From: Mycolicibacterium agri | GTDB lineage: Bacteria; Actinomycetota; Actinomycetes; Mycobacteriales; Mycobacteriaceae | Length of the DNA stretch: 64,000 bases | Direction: 5' to 3' | NCBI RefSeq assembly: GCF_002553505.1 | Contig: NZ_PDCP01000007.1 | Coordinates: forward strand, 62,001 to 126,000 | Shown: piece by piece, positions 43,045 to 51,549 of the stretch | How the letters are laid out: each line of letters starts with the position of its first letter | Position numbering within the stretch: the first letter of the stretch is position 1 | Program-made: the position numbers and the translations under genes | Notes under the pieces: generated by a model | Seen by the model: only the letters and a program-made list of their open reading frames with translations | What the model was told of the DNA's origin: nothing | The model's database searches: none

Positions 43045-44219
43045 ACGATTCGCGGCCGCCGTTGCAAGGGCTCGTCGTCGTCGATTTCACGCGTGTGCTC
43101 GCCGGACCACTGTGCACGATGATCCTGGCCGACATGGGTGCCGAGGTGGTGAAGGTGGAGCGGCCCGGCGTCGGGGACGACACACGCGAGTGGGATCCGC
43201 CCGCCGCCGGTGGGGACGCCACCTACTTCCTCAGCGTCAACCGCGACAAAAAGTCCATCGCCGTCGACTTGTCCACGCCCGAGGGACGCAAGGTCGCCAT
43301 CGACCTGATGGCCGGTGCCGACGTCGTCGTCGAGAACTTCCGCACCGGCGTGATGGACCGCCTGGGACTCGGATACGACGTGATCGCCGAACGCAATCCA
43401 CGCGTCGTGTACTGCTCGATCCCGGCCTTCGCCGGCTCGTCGTCGCCAAAGCCTGGCTACGACCTGCTCATGCAGGCCCAATCCGGCCTGATGTCGCTGA
43501 CCGGGACGGAGGGTCCGACCAAGGCCGGTGTCGCGTTGCTCGATGTGATCACCGGCCTGTACGCGACCACCGGCATCTTGGCCGCCCTGGAAGCGAGGCG
43601 TGAAACCGGTGCGGGCCAACGGGTCACAGTGGGTCTCTACGAAGCGTCGCTGGCCGCACTCGTCAACCAGAGCGCGGCGTTCCTGATGGCCGGGCAGGTC
43701 TCGGGGCCTGCTGGCAACGCCCATCCCAGCATCGTGCCGTACCAGGCGTTCACGGCGCGGGACCGGTCGTTCGTGCTCGCTGCGGGCAACGACAAGCTGT
43801 TCCGCGAAACGGTCGAGGCGGTGGGTCGTCCCGAACTGGCCGACGATCCGCGGTTCGTCTCCAACAGTGCTCGGGTCGAGCATCGCGACGAGATCGTCGG
43901 CCTGTTGTCGGCTGCGTTCGCCACCCGCGACGCCGAGCACTGGGTGCGCGAATTGGACGCCCGCGGAGTTCCCGCGTCGTTGGTCCGCACGCTCGACGAG
44001 GTTTTCGCCGCGCCGGAGTCACAGCATGCTCTCGCCGAGGTGGCCGACGCCAAACGCGGCACATTGCGCTATGTGCGTACACCGATCGAGTTGTCTCACA
44101 CAGCTTTACGCCCGCCCACCGACCCGCCTCCGGATCTCGGCGAGCATACTGATGCGATCCTGACCCGCCTCGCGGCGGCGAAACCGAACCCTGACGACTC
44201 GGGAGGAGAAGGCACGTGA
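43041..44219 (+). CDS. CaiB/BaiF (class III) CoA-transferase
   Basis: Protein of 392 residues. The start GLVVVDFTRVLAGPLCTMILADMGAEVVKVERP and GDDTREWDPP are typical of formyl-CoA/succinyl-CoA transferases; the probable catalytic aspartate is in PGYDLLMQAQSG (about residue 139). It lacks the racemase AGHD motif seen in Mcr. Probably moves CoA onto the imported or processed carboxylic acid. Placed directly after the importer genes with a 4-bp overlap. Confidence 0.88.
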   Translation: MNDSRPPLQGLVVVDFTRVLAGPLCTMILADMGAEVVKVERPGVGDDTREWDPPAAGGDATYFLSVNRDKKSIAVDLSTPEGRKVAIDLMAGADVVVENFRTGVMDRLGLGYDVIAERNPRVVYCSIPAFAGSSSPKPGYDLLMQAQSGLMSLTGTEGPTKAGVALLDVITGLYATTGILAALEARRETGAGQRVTVGLYEASLAALVNQSAAFLMAGQVSGPAGNAHPSIVPYQAFTARDRSFVLAAGNDKLFRETVEAVGRPELADDPRFVSNSARVEHRDEIVGLLSAAFATRDAEHWVRELDARGVPASLVRTLDEVFAAPESQHALAEVADAKRGTLRYVRTPIELSHTALRPPTDPPPDLGEHTDAILTRLAAAKPNPDDSGGEGT

Positions 44220-45208
44220 GCGATCGCGTGGTGGACCTGCATACGCACTTCTACACCGACGGCTACTTGAAAGCGGTGGAAGCGGCGCCGAGCACCGACG
44301 TCTACCGCCGCGAGGACGGCCGGTTCGTGTGCCGGTGGCATGGCGGCGTGGCGTTGACAGTGCCGCAGCCACACCCAGGAGTCGCGCAGCGGCTGGAGAT
44401 GATGGACGAACTCGGCATCACCATGCAGGTGTTGTCCGTGCCGTCTCCCAACGCGTATTTCCTTCCCGCGGCAGAGGGCCGAACGCTGGCGGACACGGTG
44501 AACGAGGAGTTCGCCGAGATCTGCCGCGAGAATCCGGACCGGTTCAGCTGGCTGGCCATGGTGCCCATGCAGGATGTGGGGGAGGCGATCGCGGCCGCCG
44601 ACCACGCGATCGACCAGCTCGGCGCCAAGGGGCTCCACCTGTTGACCAACGTCAACGGGACCTACCTTGATGAGCCGATTTTCGAGCCGTTCTGGGAATA
44701 CGCGAATTCCCGTGAGCTGCTGGTGTATCTGCATCCGACGGTGCCCGAATGCCAGGCGTATGAGCCGCACGCGCTGGCCATCGCGATGGGCTTCTTCGCC
44801 GACACGAACCTCAGCGTCGCGCGGCTGGCCTACAGCGGAGTGTTCGCCCGGTATCCCGCTATCCGCTGGGTGATTTCGCATCTGGGCGGGACGCTGCCGT
44901 TCATGCTGCCCCGACTGGACAGCTACTGGCGCCAGTTCCCGGCGGCGAACGAGCGCTGCCCGGAACCGCCCACGTCATACATCAAATCGTTGGTCTTCGA
45001 CACGGCGTCCAGCCATCGCCCCGCACTCATCTGCGCCTGCGAGACATTCGGACAGGAGCGGTTGGTGTTCGGCACCGACCATCCGCATGTGCCGGGCGGC
45101 AGCGGGCCCTACCTCGAGGCGCTCGAGGTGCTGGCATTGACCGGCGAGCAGCGCTCGGCCCTGCTGCACGGGCGCGCCGATCGTCTGCTGGCGGGAGAGC
45201 GGGTGTGA
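44216..45208 (+). CDS. ACMSD-family amidohydrolase, copy 3
   Basis: Protein of 330 residues from GTG with H9/H11 (DLHTHFY), VYLHPTVPE, SHLGGTLPFM and FGTDHPHVPG. The SHLGGxLP and GTDHPH variants place it in a different subgroup from copies 1 and 2, nearer to ACMSD and 2-hydroxy-dicarboxylate decarboxylases. GTGA overlaps on both sides. Likely decarboxylates or hydrolyses the intermediate of the right operon. Confidence 0.87.
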   Translation: MSDRVVDLHTHFYTDGYLKAVEAAPSTDVYRREDGRFVCRWHGGVALTVPQPHPGVAQRLEMMDELGITMQVLSVPSPNAYFLPAAEGRTLADTVNEEFAEICRENPDRFSWLAMVPMQDVGEAIAAADHAIDQLGAKGLHLLTNVNGTYLDEPIFEPFWEYANSRELLVYLHPTVPECQAYEPHALAIAMGFFADTNLSVARLAYSGVFARYPAIRWVISHLGGTLPFMLPRLDSYWRQFPAANERCPEPPTSYIKSLVFDTASSHRPALICACETFGQERLVFGTDHPHVPGGSGPYLEALEVLALTGEQRSALLHGRADRLLAGERV

Positions 45209-46161
45209 GCGCGTCCGAACCAATCATCGTTGCGCACAAGGCGGTTAAGGGCCAGGTCTCGATGTCGCCTTTCGGGGCCGATGACCAGATCGGCATGCTC
45301 AACCTGCTCACCGCGGAGTCGACCCGCGACGTGCTGGCCCGCGCCGACGGCGGCCGCGTCATCGACCTGTCCGTCGACGTTTTCGTCGGCATGCCGACGT
45401 GGACGGCGGGCGGCGAACCGCCGTTCCAGATGTGGATGGAACACACACCCCGCGGCAGCGCGGTCGACGACCCGATCGGTGTCGGCCGGGCGCAGAACGA
45501 ATACGTGAGTTGGTCGGCCGACGCGATGTCGATGTTCGTGCACAGCGGCACCCACATCGACACCCTCAACCATTTCGGCTACGACGGCCGAATCTGGAAC
45601 GGGTTCAGCGCCGACGAGTATCTCGGCAGCAAGCACTGGAAAATCGCCGGCGCCGATGCGTTTCCGCCGATCATCGCCCGCGGCGTGCTGGTCGACGTGG
45701 CCGCCGTCCATGGGGTCGAGGTGTTGCCCGACAGCTATGCAATCGGGCGAGCCGACATCGAGTCGGCAATGGAGCGACAGGACGTCGAGTTGCAGGTGGG
45801 TGACGTCGTCTGCGTGCGCACCGGACGTGGCAGCGTGTGGCCCGACGCAAATCGCTATCTGCCGCGCGAACCTGGTGTCAATCTCGAAGGCGCGACGTAT
45901 CTCGCCGAGGCCGGTGCCATCGCGATCGGAGCCGACAACATCGCGCTGGAAGTGCTGCCCTCGCCCGACCCGGACAACTGGATGGCCGTGCACACCTATC
46001 TGTTGGCCGAATGCGGTGTGCCGATCATCGAAGTGCTTGACCTCGAGGAGCTGTCACGTCAGCGTCTGTACGAATTCGCCTTCGTGGGCGCCTGTATGAA
46101 GATCCGGGGCGCGACGGGCGGGCCGATGCGTCCGTTGGCCATGCCGTTCAAGGAGAGTTGA
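45205..46161 (+). CDS. Cyclase family protein (kynurenine formamidase-like hydrolase)
   Basis: Protein of 318 residues. The metal motif HSGTHIDTLNHFG (about 112-124) is the HxGTHxDxxxH of the cyclase/KynB family, which hydrolyses amides, lactones or cyclic anhydrides, including isatin and N-formylkynurenine. The long form (over 300 residues) matches the group often annotated as putative cyclase in catabolic clusters. Overlaps neighbours. Confidence 0.88.
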   Translation: MSASEPIIVAHKAVKGQVSMSPFGADDQIGMLNLLTAESTRDVLARADGGRVIDLSVDVFVGMPTWTAGGEPPFQMWMEHTPRGSAVDDPIGVGRAQNEYVSWSADAMSMFVHSGTHIDTLNHFGYDGRIWNGFSADEYLGSKHWKIAGADAFPPIIARGVLVDVAAVHGVEVLPDSYAIGRADIESAMERQDVELQVGDVVCVRTGRGSVWPDANRYLPREPGVNLEGATYLAEAGAIAIGADNIALEVLPSPDPDNWMAVHTYLLAECGVPIIEVLDLEELSRQRLYEFAFVGACMKIRGATGGPMRPLAMPFKES

Positions 46162-47189
46162 TGGCTGAGCAGAATCGCGTGACCGATGTGCACGCGCACT
46201 ACATTCCCGTCGACGCCGTCGACCTGATGAGTACCGGGCGAGTGCCCGTCGCGCTGCACGAAGACAACGGCGTGCCCGGCTGCATCGGGCTCAACGGCAT
46301 GCGCGTCGGCGCGACGATCGACGCTTTGAGCAACGTCGAGTCGACGCTCGCGGCCATGGACGCCGCCGGGGTCGACGTGCGGGTGCTTTCTCCGCCGCCC
46401 TTCACCTACCGCTACTGGGCGGAGCCCGATGAGACCCTGACGTTGCACCGTCGGCTCAACGACGCGACAGCCGAAGTCGTTGCGCGCCACCCCGATCGCT
46501 TCATCGGTCTGGCGACGGTGCCAATGCAGGCGCCCGATATTGCCGTGGCTGAACTCGACAGGGCGCGCAACGACCTGGGGCTTGTGGGAATGACCGCAGG
46601 CACGAACGTCGCGGGTGGCAACCTCAGCGACGACGGCCCGTCAACGGTGCTCGCGGCGCTCGCGGAGCACGGCGCGCCGCTGCTGGTGCATCCGGACTTC
46701 GTGCCCAACGAGCGGATCGCGCAACACTATCTGGTCAACCTGCTCGGCATGCCGCACGAATCCTCGATCGCGCTTGCCAACCTGATTCTGTCCGGCAGGA
46801 TGGCCGAACTATCCACGCTGCGGGCGTGCTTCGTGCATGGCGGTGGTACATTGCCCTATCTGATCGGCCGGCTCGACAAGGGCTGGGCGGTGCGGCCGGA
46901 GACCAGGTCGGCGACCACCGTGCCGCCGTCGGAATCCCTCGACCGGGTCTGGTTCGACAGCCTCACGCATTCCCCGCTCGCGCTGCGCTATCTCATCGAC
47001 CTCGTCGGTTGCGACCACGTCGTCGTCGGGTCCGACAGTCCCTTCGACGTCGAGGAGGCGCAGCCGCTGCGCCGGTTGCGCGAATGTCCCGGCCTGACAC
47101 CGGAGGAGGAGGCCGCGATCGTCGACGCGTCCGCGACGGCCTGGCTGCGCGGCGTCGAGGCCGTCACATCCGGAAGTGCCGTCCGGTGA
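46161..47189 (+). CDS. ACMSD-family amidohydrolase, copy 4
   Basis: Protein of 342 residues with H11/H13 (DVHAHYIP), LLVHPDFVP, VHGGGTLPYL and GSDSPFDVEE. GSDSPF in place of GTDYPF is a variation around the catalytic aspartate. The ATG shares its first base with the cyclase stop (TGATG). Probably catalyses a second decarboxylation, hydration or hydrolysis after the cyclase step. Confidence 0.87.
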   Translation: MAEQNRVTDVHAHYIPVDAVDLMSTGRVPVALHEDNGVPGCIGLNGMRVGATIDALSNVESTLAAMDAAGVDVRVLSPPPFTYRYWAEPDETLTLHRRLNDATAEVVARHPDRFIGLATVPMQAPDIAVAELDRARNDLGLVGMTAGTNVAGGNLSDDGPSTVLAALAEHGAPLLVHPDFVPNERIAQHYLVNLLGMPHESSIALANLILSGRMAELSTLRACFVHGGGTLPYLIGRLDKGWAVRPETRSATTVPPSESLDRVWFDSLTHSPLALRYLIDLVGCDHVVVGSDSPFDVEEAQPLRRLRECPGLTPEEEAAIVDASATAWLRGVEAVTSGSAVR

Positions 47190-47524
47190 AGGTCGTTCGG
47201 TTCGACGAGTCGCCGACGTTCGAGCCGCGCGGCCACGCGGGCGTGCTCAACCACGCCTTGGTCAGCACGCAGTGGCACGACACCGACGCGGTGAGCGTGT
47301 GGTGGGGCCGGTTCGACGATGGCGGCGCGTCCGACCTGCACCGCCACGCGGGCGCCACCCAGGTTTATGTGGTGCTGGACGGGGAGTTCGTCGTCGACGA
47401 CGGTGAAACCGAACTCCGTCTGGGTCCTCGCGACACCGCGATCATCGGCCCGGGTGAACCGCATCGGATCCGCGCCGTCGGGAACTCCGAGGTGATGGTG
47501 ATCACCACCCCCGGTCTGCGGTAA
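47186..47524 (+). CDS. Small cupin protein
   Basis: Single cupin of 112 residues from a GTG overlapping the amidohydrolase stop. LHRHAGATQVYVVLDGEFVV and GPGEPHRIRAVG carry motif 1 and motif 2. Metal-dependent enzyme or sensor; the size would suit an isomerase or a one-domain dioxygenase. Last gene of the right operon, convergent with an MFS gene. Confidence 0.85.
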   Translation: MKVVRFDESPTFEPRGHAGVLNHALVSTQWHDTDAVSVWWGRFDDGGASDLHRHAGATQVYVVLDGEFVVDDGETELRLGPRDTAIIGPGEPHRIRAVGNSEVMVITTPGLR

Positions 47525-47530
47525 GGACTT

Positions 47531-48730
47531 TCAGGCGCTGATTTCGCGTCGCGCGTCGCGCGCTTCCCGGGTCAGAATCGCCACCAGGCACATCGTCGCC
47601 AGGATGGCCACGATCACCGCGAAGTTCAGCCCGGCCGCGCGCAGCCCCCACACCTGGGAGGCCAGGCCTTCGCCGACGACCGGCAGCGCGATCGCGACGT
47701 AGACGACGATGAAGTAGGTGGAACTGACCTCGGCGCGACGATCCGTGGGGGTGCGCTCCATCACCGCCGCCAGGCCCCTGCTGAAGCTGATGCCTTGGCC
47801 GACGCCCGAGATGACGGCGGCCAGGATGACGCCGATCAGCGAGGAAAGGTGCAGCGCCACAGCAAGAGTCACCATGCCTGCGGCCAGGATCGCGCAGCCG
47901 ATGGCGACGGCGCGCTCCGGCGCCAGACCGGTGGAGACGATCTGTGCCACCGCCGACACCGCGAAGATCGACCCGACGACCACGCCCGCGACCGCGTGGT
48001 TGTCGATCCCGACGATGTTGGCCAGAAATGACGGTGCCACCGCGGTGAACAGGCCCGTCACCGCGAATCCGGCGAACGCTGCAACGGCGGCGATGAGAAA
48101 GACCGGACGCACTTCGGGCGGAACCGAGATGCGCTGCACCGTGATCCGGCCGTGCCGAGGTGAGGTCTCCGGAGCGATCGCGACGGCCACCGCGGCCAGC
48201 ACCGCCAGCACGATGTGAACCGCGAAACTCAGCCGCAACGGCTCGGGCGCGTACTCGACGAGCAGACCCGACAGCAGCGGGCCGATGCCCAGCGCGCCGA
48301 CATTGGAGACCGCCGCCACCGACGACGCGCGGCCACGCCAACTCGGCGGCGCCGCTTCGATGACCGCCGCCGTCGCGGTGCCTGCGAACAGGCCCGCCGA
48401 CAATCCGGACAGCACCCGCCCGACGAGCAGCACCGCAACCGAATCCGCCGACAAGAACACCGCGGCGCTGGCCACCGCGAACCCGATTCCGGCCCACAGA
48501 ACCGGCCGCCGCCCGATCGCGTCGGACCAGCGCCCGAACAGCACCAGCGCGACGAGCACGCCGCCGGCGTAGGTGGCGTAGATGACCGTCGTGGTCAGCA
48601 CGGTGAAGTGCATGCGGTCGGCGTAGAGCGGATAGATCGGCGTCGGCAGCGTGGTACCCGCCATGACCGCCGCGAATGCGTAGGCAAGCAGCGGAAACGC
48701 CAGGCGTGCTCGTCGAGTCGTGGTAGGCAC
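47531..48730 (-). CDS. MFS transporter
   Basis: Carrier of 399 residues from GTG with about twelve helices; GRWSDAIGRRPVLWAG is the family loop after helix 2. DHA1-like exporter or a metabolite carrier. It ends 6 bp from the cupin gene and is on the opposite strand, so it belongs to the accessory region by position only. Confidence 0.84.
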   Translation of the reverse strand: MPTTTRRARLAFPLLAYAFAAVMAGTTLPTPIYPLYADRMHFTVLTTTVIYATYAGGVLVALVLFGRWSDAIGRRPVLWAGIGFAVASAAVFLSADSVAVLLVGRVLSGLSAGLFAGTATAAVIEAAPPSWRGRASSVAAVSNVGALGIGPLLSGLLVEYAPEPLRLSFAVHIVLAVLAAVAVAIAPETSPRHGRITVQRISVPPEVRPVFLIAAVAAFAGFAVTGLFTAVAPSFLANIVGIDNHAVAGVVVGSIFAVSAVAQIVSTGLAPERAVAIGCAILAAGMVTLAVALHLSSLIGVILAAVISGVGQGISFSRGLAAVMERTPTDRRAEVSSTYFIVVYVAIALPVVGEGLASQVWGLRAAGLNFAVIVAILATMCLVAILTREARDARREISA

Positions 48731-48825
48731 GTTCTCTCAGAGCGGATCGGCTCGCTGCGTTATTCCGATCGCGTCGCGACTGTGATGAGTCGCTCAGGCG
48801 GCGCGCCCGCGTGTGCCGCTGTCGC

Positions 48826-50463
48826 TCAGTGCGCGACGGCCTTCTCCGCGCCGACACCGGTCAGCGACCGCACCTCGAACTCTGCGCTGATCTCCGGGTC
48901 GCCGCGATCGGACGAGGTCAGCGTGCCGATGATGCCCAGGACAAACGCCAGCGGAATCGACACGATGCCCGGATTGGCCAGCGGGAACCAGGCGAAGTCC
49001 ACATTCGGCAGCATGGCGCTCTTCGCGCCGGACACCGCAGGCGAGAAGACGATCAGCACGATCGTGGAGATCAGCCCGCCGTACATGCTCCACAGCGCCC
49101 CGCGGGTGTTGAACCTCCGCCAATACAGCGAATACAGAATCGTCGGCAGGTTCGCGGCGGCCGCCACCGCGAACGCCAGCGCCACCAGGAACGCGATGTT
49201 CTGTTCGGCGGCCAGGATTCCCAGCGCGATCGACAGCACGCCGATCACCACGACCGTGATGCGGGATACCCGCACCTGCTCGCTCTCGTCGACCACGTGG
49301 GTCTTCATCACGCTGGCGTAGATGTCGTGCGCGAACGACGTTGCCGCGGTGATGGTCAGGCCGGCGACCACGGCCAAGATGGTGGCGAACGCCACCGCCG
49401 AGATGATGCCGAGCAGAATCACGCCGCCGAGTTCGAACGCCAGCAGCGGCGCCGCCGAGTTCTGCGCGCCAGGCGCGGCCAGGATCCGGTCCGGGCCGAC
49501 GAGCGCTGCCGCGCCGTACCCCAGTGCCAAGGTGAACAGGTAGAACGCGCCGATCAGCACGATCGCCCACACGACCGATCGGCGAGCCTCCTTGGCGGAC
49601 GGGACCGTGTAGAACCGCATCAGCACGTGCGGCAGACCCGCGGTGCCCAGGACAAGCGCCAGCGCCAGCGAGATGAAGTTGATCTGCGAGGTCAGCGACG
49701 CGCCGTACTGGGCACCGGGCGCGAGCACGTCACGGGCGGCGACGGCCTCGTTGGACGAGCCCGAGACCGCCGTCTGGGCCGCACCCAGGATCGAGGAGAA
49801 GTTCACCCCGAACTTGGCCAGCACCATCACCGTCATCAGCGCCGCACCGCCGATCAGCAGGACGGCTTTGATGATCTGCACCCATGTGGTGCCCTTCATG
49901 CCGCCGATCAGGACGTAGACGATCATCAGAACGCCGACGACCGCGATGACCAGTGCCTGGCCGAAGTCGCTGGACACGTTGAGCAGCAACGCCACCAGTC
50001 CGCCCGCGCCGGCCATCTGGGCCAGCAGGTAGAACAGGCACACCGCCAGGGTGGTGGTAGCTGCGGCCAGCCGAACGGGCCGTTGTTGCAGCCGGAAGCT
50101 CAGCACGTCGGCCATCGTGAATTTGCCTGCGTTGCGCAGTAATTCGGCGACGAGCAGCAGCGCGACGAGCCAGGCCACCAAGAACCCGATCGAGTACAAG
50201 AAACCGTCGTAGCCGTAAACGGCGATCGCACCGGCGATTCCGAGGAAACTCGCCGCCGACAGATAGTCGCCGGAGATCGCGATGCCGTTCTGCGGTCCGG
50301 TGAACGCGCGTCCGGCGGTGAAGAATTCGGCGGCGGTGGCGTTGCGCTTGCTCGCGCGGATAACGATGTACAACGTCACCGCGACGAACAGCAGGAAGAT
50401 GCCGATGTTGGCGACGGGATTTCCGATCGTCGCGGCGTCTGCGGCTGACACGTTGACGGTCAT
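48826..50463 (-). CDS. actP: Cation/acetate (monocarboxylate) symporter, SSS family
   Basis: Sodium:solute symporter of 545 residues with about thirteen helices. AGRAFTGPQNGIAISGDYLSAASFLG is the ActP/MctC signature. Imports acetate, propionate, pyruvate or other short acids. It overlaps the DUF485 gene by 4 bp, the usual arrangement (yjcH-actP; mctB-mctC in corynebacteria). A CRP-like site lies upstream of the pair. Confidence 0.9.
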   Translation of the reverse strand: MTVNVSAADAATIGNPVANIGIFLLFVAVTLYIVIRASKRNATAAEFFTAGRAFTGPQNGIAISGDYLSAASFLGIAGAIAVYGYDGFLYSIGFLVAWLVALLLVAELLRNAGKFTMADVLSFRLQQRPVRLAAATTTLAVCLFYLLAQMAGAGGLVALLLNVSSDFGQALVIAVVGVLMIVYVLIGGMKGTTWVQIIKAVLLIGGAALMTVMVLAKFGVNFSSILGAAQTAVSGSSNEAVAARDVLAPGAQYGASLTSQINFISLALALVLGTAGLPHVLMRFYTVPSAKEARRSVVWAIVLIGAFYLFTLALGYGAAALVGPDRILAAPGAQNSAAPLLAFELGGVILLGIISAVAFATILAVVAGLTITAATSFAHDIYASVMKTHVVDESEQVRVSRITVVVIGVLSIALGILAAEQNIAFLVALAFAVAAAANLPTILYSLYWRRFNTRGALWSMYGGLISTIVLIVFSPAVSGAKSAMLPNVDFAWFPLANPGIVSIPLAFVLGIIGTLTSSDRGDPEISAEFEVRSLTGVGAEKAVAH

Positions 50464-50807
50464 GAGGCGTCGCCTTCCATCTTGGCGCGGATGGCCTCGG
50501 CGCGCGGATCGAATTCGCGGTTAGCCCACCGGACATAGATTGCGGTGATGAGGAATGTCGACAAGAACTGGCCCAAACCGATGATCAGGCCGATGTTGAT
50601 GTCGCCCCACACCTTGGTGGCCATGAAGTCGTGCGCGAACGCGCCCAGCAGAACGTAGATGAAATACCAGACGAGGAACAGCGCACTCAGCGGAAAGACG
50701 AACCGGCGCAACCGACTTCGCAATTCTTGGAACTCTGGACTGGCTTGTACAGCGACGAATTGCTCACCACGCGCGGAGGCTGCGCGCGGAAGGTCGGTAT
50801 CGGACAC
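50460..50807 (-). CDS. DUF485 membrane protein (YjcH/MctB-like)
   Basis: Membrane protein of 115 residues with two helices (FVFPLSALFLVWYFIYVLLGAF and a second GLIIGLGQFLSTFLITAIYV). DUF485 proteins accompany ActP-type symporters and may assist folding or regulation. The GTG at 50807 has AGGAG eight bases upstream; longer starts are not supported. Confidence 0.9.
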   Translation of the reverse strand: MSDTDLPRAASARGEQFVAVQASPEFQELRSRLRRFVFPLSALFLVWYFIYVLLGAFAHDFMATKVWGDINIGLIIGLGQFLSTFLITAIYVRWANREFDPRAEAIRAKMEGDAS

Positions 50808-50852
50808 GCGGACTCCTGACCTCGATCTGAAATTGTGCAACGGACAGCATCC

Positions 50853-50868
50853 TATGACCTAGCTCACA
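50853..50868 (-). promoter_or_regulatory. CRP-like binding site upstream of DUF485-actP
   Basis: On the minus strand TGTGA-GCTAGG-TCATA matches the actinobacterial CRP/GlxR consensus TGTGA-N6-TCACA at 9 of 10 positions. It is 46-61 bp before the DUF485 start, in the divergent region with the HhH-GPD gene. cAMP-CRP control of a carboxylate symporter would fit catabolite regulation. Confidence 0.6.
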
Positions 50869-50922
50869 GAAAAGTGTTCCCAGCCAACATCGCGATCAAA
50901 CCGCCGATCTAGACTGAACGCC

Positions 50923-51546
50923 GTGGCGAAACTTCAGCTAGCTCAGGACCCGGCGGCCGATGAACTGCTCGAGTCCAACCCGTTTGCGTTGCTGGTAGGG
51001 ATGCTTCTCGACCAACAAATACCCCTCGAGGTGGCCTTCGCCGGGCCGAAGAAACTCGCCGACCGAATGGGTGGGCTCCACGCTCGCGAGATCGCCGATT
51101 ACGACCCGGAGAAGTTCGCTGAAATCTGCGCGCAACGCCCTGCCGTGCACCGTTTTCCGGGGTCGATGGCGAAACGCATTCAGGCGCTGGCGCAGATCAT
51201 CGTCGACCAATACGGCGGTAACGCCGCTGCGGTGTGGAGCGACGGCGACCCCGACGGGCGCGAACTGCTCAGACGGCTGCGGGAGTTGCCAGGATTCGGT
51301 GATCAGAAAGCGCGAATCTTCCTTGCGCTGCTGGGCAAGCAGTACGGTGTGACGCCGAAAGGCTGGCGTGAGGCTGCCGGCGACTACGGCAAGGCCGGCT
51401 CCCACCTGTCGGTTGCCGACATCGTCGATGCCGGGTCACTGGAGAAGGTGCGCTCGTACAAGAAGCAAATGAAGGCCGCTGCTAAAGCCTCAACCAAGAC
51501 GTCGGCCAAGGCCTCAACCAAGACGCCGACCAAGGCCAAGAAATAA
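50923..51546 (+). CDS. HhH-GPD family base-excision DNA repair-like protein
   Basis: Protein of 207 residues from GTG. Residues 18-165 resemble the HhH-GPD glycosylase fold (LLVGMLLDQQIPLEVAFAGP; helix-hairpin-helix LRELPGFGDQKARIFLALL). The C-terminal 30 residues are a Lys/Ala/Thr repeat (KASTKTSAKASTKTPTKAKK) that should bind DNA nonspecifically. It corresponds to Rv1156. The usual catalytic lysine/aspartate pair is not clear, so activity is uncertain. Confidence 0.87.
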   Translation: MAKLQLAQDPAADELLESNPFALLVGMLLDQQIPLEVAFAGPKKLADRMGGLHAREIADYDPEKFAEICAQRPAVHRFPGSMAKRIQALAQIIVDQYGGNAAAVWSDGDPDGRELLRRLRELPGFGDQKARIFLALLGKQYGVTPKGWREAAGDYGKAGSHLSVADIVDAGSLEKVRSYKKQMKAAAKASTKTSAKASTKTPTKAKK

Positions 51547-51549
51547 TCG

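Larger units (their letters stand above)
21499..50807. other. Accessory catabolic/transport region between core genes
   Basis: Twenty-five genes lie between the counterparts of Rv1155 and Rv1156, which are adjacent in M. tuberculosis as I recall. They encode oxidoreductases, hydrolases, amidohydrolases, a CoA-transferase, two ABC importers, two secondary carriers and their regulators. GC content and codon use look like the rest of the window, and no integrase, transposase or tRNA was found at the edges. It may therefore be an old acquisition, or a region lost from the pathogen lineage. Confidence 0.7.

Noticed and set aside
44216..47189. Assigning kynurenine degradation to the right operon
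   Set aside because: Cyclase and ACMSD families are broad, no kynureninase or tryptophan dioxygenase is present, and the CoA-transferase does not belong to that pathway.
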